Positions 5,245 through 5,587 of a stretch of 5,587 bases of DNA are shown piece by piece. Position numbers and translations under genes: made by a program. The stretch comes from Halanaerobiales bacterium (GTDB lineage: Bacteria; Bacillota_F; Halanaerobiia; Halanaerobiales; DTU029), in NCBI GenBank assembly GCA_016278415.1, contig JADQBV010000008.1, positions 1-5,587 on the forward strand, given 5' to 3'. Below the pieces are notes generated by a model. The model searched no databases, had not been told where the DNA came from, and worked only from the letters and a program-made list of their open reading frames with translations. Within the stretch, counting starts at the first letter, position 1. Every line of letters begins with the position of its first letter.

Positions 5245-5587
5245 TTAACCCTTACTTATCACATTATCTTCGTCCCAAATATCATGCCAGTCTTTAGCAG
5301 TTTCCCATAAAAACACCTGTCCTTTAATAAGACGACAATTTTTATTAATGGTAGATATTGCTTCCATTTCCTTATCAGTAAGTGGATCCTCAACAGTGCA
5401 CCGTAAATTACTTAAATATTCATTTCGGTGTATAGAAAATGGAATAGGCACCTGACCCCTCTGAACAGCCCACTTCACACAAATAACAGCAGGGTGAACT
5501 CCGTGTTCTTCAGCAATTCTAACAATAACAGGATCTTCAATATCTACAGTATCATTCTTTGTTTTATCCCGATCTGGACGAGTTGGT
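5245..5587 (-). CDS. Aldo/keto reductase (C-terminal fragment)
   Basis: The last 113 residues of a roughly 300-330 aa aldo/keto reductase (PF00248); the start and the catalytic Asp-Tyr-Lys-His tetrad lie beyond the right edge. The frame is open to the edge, so the GTG at 5478 is internal. Family signs in the fragment are VIVRIAEEHGVHPAVICVKW (helix 7 region), AVQRGQVPIPFS (the QRG-x-x-xIP-x-S motif), SNLRCTVEDPLTDKEMEAI and the tail NKNCRLIKGQVFLWE followed by DWHDIW, which forms the C-terminal loop over the substrate pocket. In NADPH-dependent members the motif is IPKS followed by an Arg; here Lys is Phe50 and the Arg position is Glu56 (fragment numbering), so NADH use or altered cofactor binding is possible. 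It lies 50 nt upstream of the GatZ-like gene and probably interconverts a polyol or aldose with its carbonyl form. The exact substrate is not visible. Confidence 0.88.
   Translation of the reverse strand, partial: PTRPDRDKTKNDTVDIEDPVIVRIAEEHGVHPAVICVKWAVQRGQVPIPFSIHRNEYLSNLRCTVEDPLTDKEMEAISTINKNCRLIKGQVFLWETAKDWHDIWDEDNVISKG

Overview
The window is about 5.6 kb of AT-rich DNA (roughly one third G+C by eye) in which every supported gene lies on the minus strand. Read 5' to 3' on that strand (high to low coordinates), the genes are: the C-terminal third of an aldo/keto reductase (cut by the right edge), a GatZ/KbaZ-family protein (PF08013), a ribose-type periplasmic sugar-binding protein, a two-domain sugar ABC ATPase (RbsA/MglA type), a sugar ABC permease (RbsC type), and the first 53 residues of a zinc-dependent medium-chain dehydrogenase resembling galactitol-1-phosphate 5-dehydrogenase (cut by the left edge). 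Gaps are 14 to 115 nt, most genes have a strong GGAGG ribosome-binding site, and no regulator, tRNA, rRNA, CRISPR or mobile element is visible. It looks like the middle of one carbohydrate-catabolic operon.

Organism. AT-rich codon use, consensus GGAGG sites and TTG as a start codon point to a low-G+C Firmicute-like anaerobe. The binding protein has a Sec signal peptide with a VYA-A type cleavage site and no lipobox cysteine, so it is probably free in a periplasm. That favours a diderm lineage such as Halanaerobiales, or possibly Thermotogae, but the assignment is an inference.

How the genes work together. The ABC system (binding protein, ATPase, permease) would import an unphosphorylated sugar or hexitol. 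The GatD-like dehydrogenase and the aldo/keto reductase could interconvert polyol and ketose. The PF08013 protein has no GatY/KbaY aldolase partner in the window. PF08013 proteins are either the non-catalytic subunit of tagatose-1,6-bisphosphate aldolase or, in the ABC-linked altritol/galactitol pathways described in Agrobacterium tumefaciens C58, a tagatose-6-phosphate 4-epimerase giving fructose 6-phosphate. ABC transporter, polyol dehydrogenase and PF08013 protein together resemble the second arrangement. A ketose kinase, needed for that route, is not in the window.

Non-coding structure. The most striking non-coding element is a perfect 32-bp palindrome between the binding-protein and ATPase genes. 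It is itself built from two 12-bp inverted units whose centres are 20 bp apart. A second, 22-bp palindrome lies between the permease and the dehydrogenase. Neither is followed by a T-tract, so they look like intercistronic mRNA hairpins or operators, not intrinsic terminators. The leader of the binding-protein gene also carries a strong Shine-Dalgarno sequence with no ordinary start codon at the right distance.
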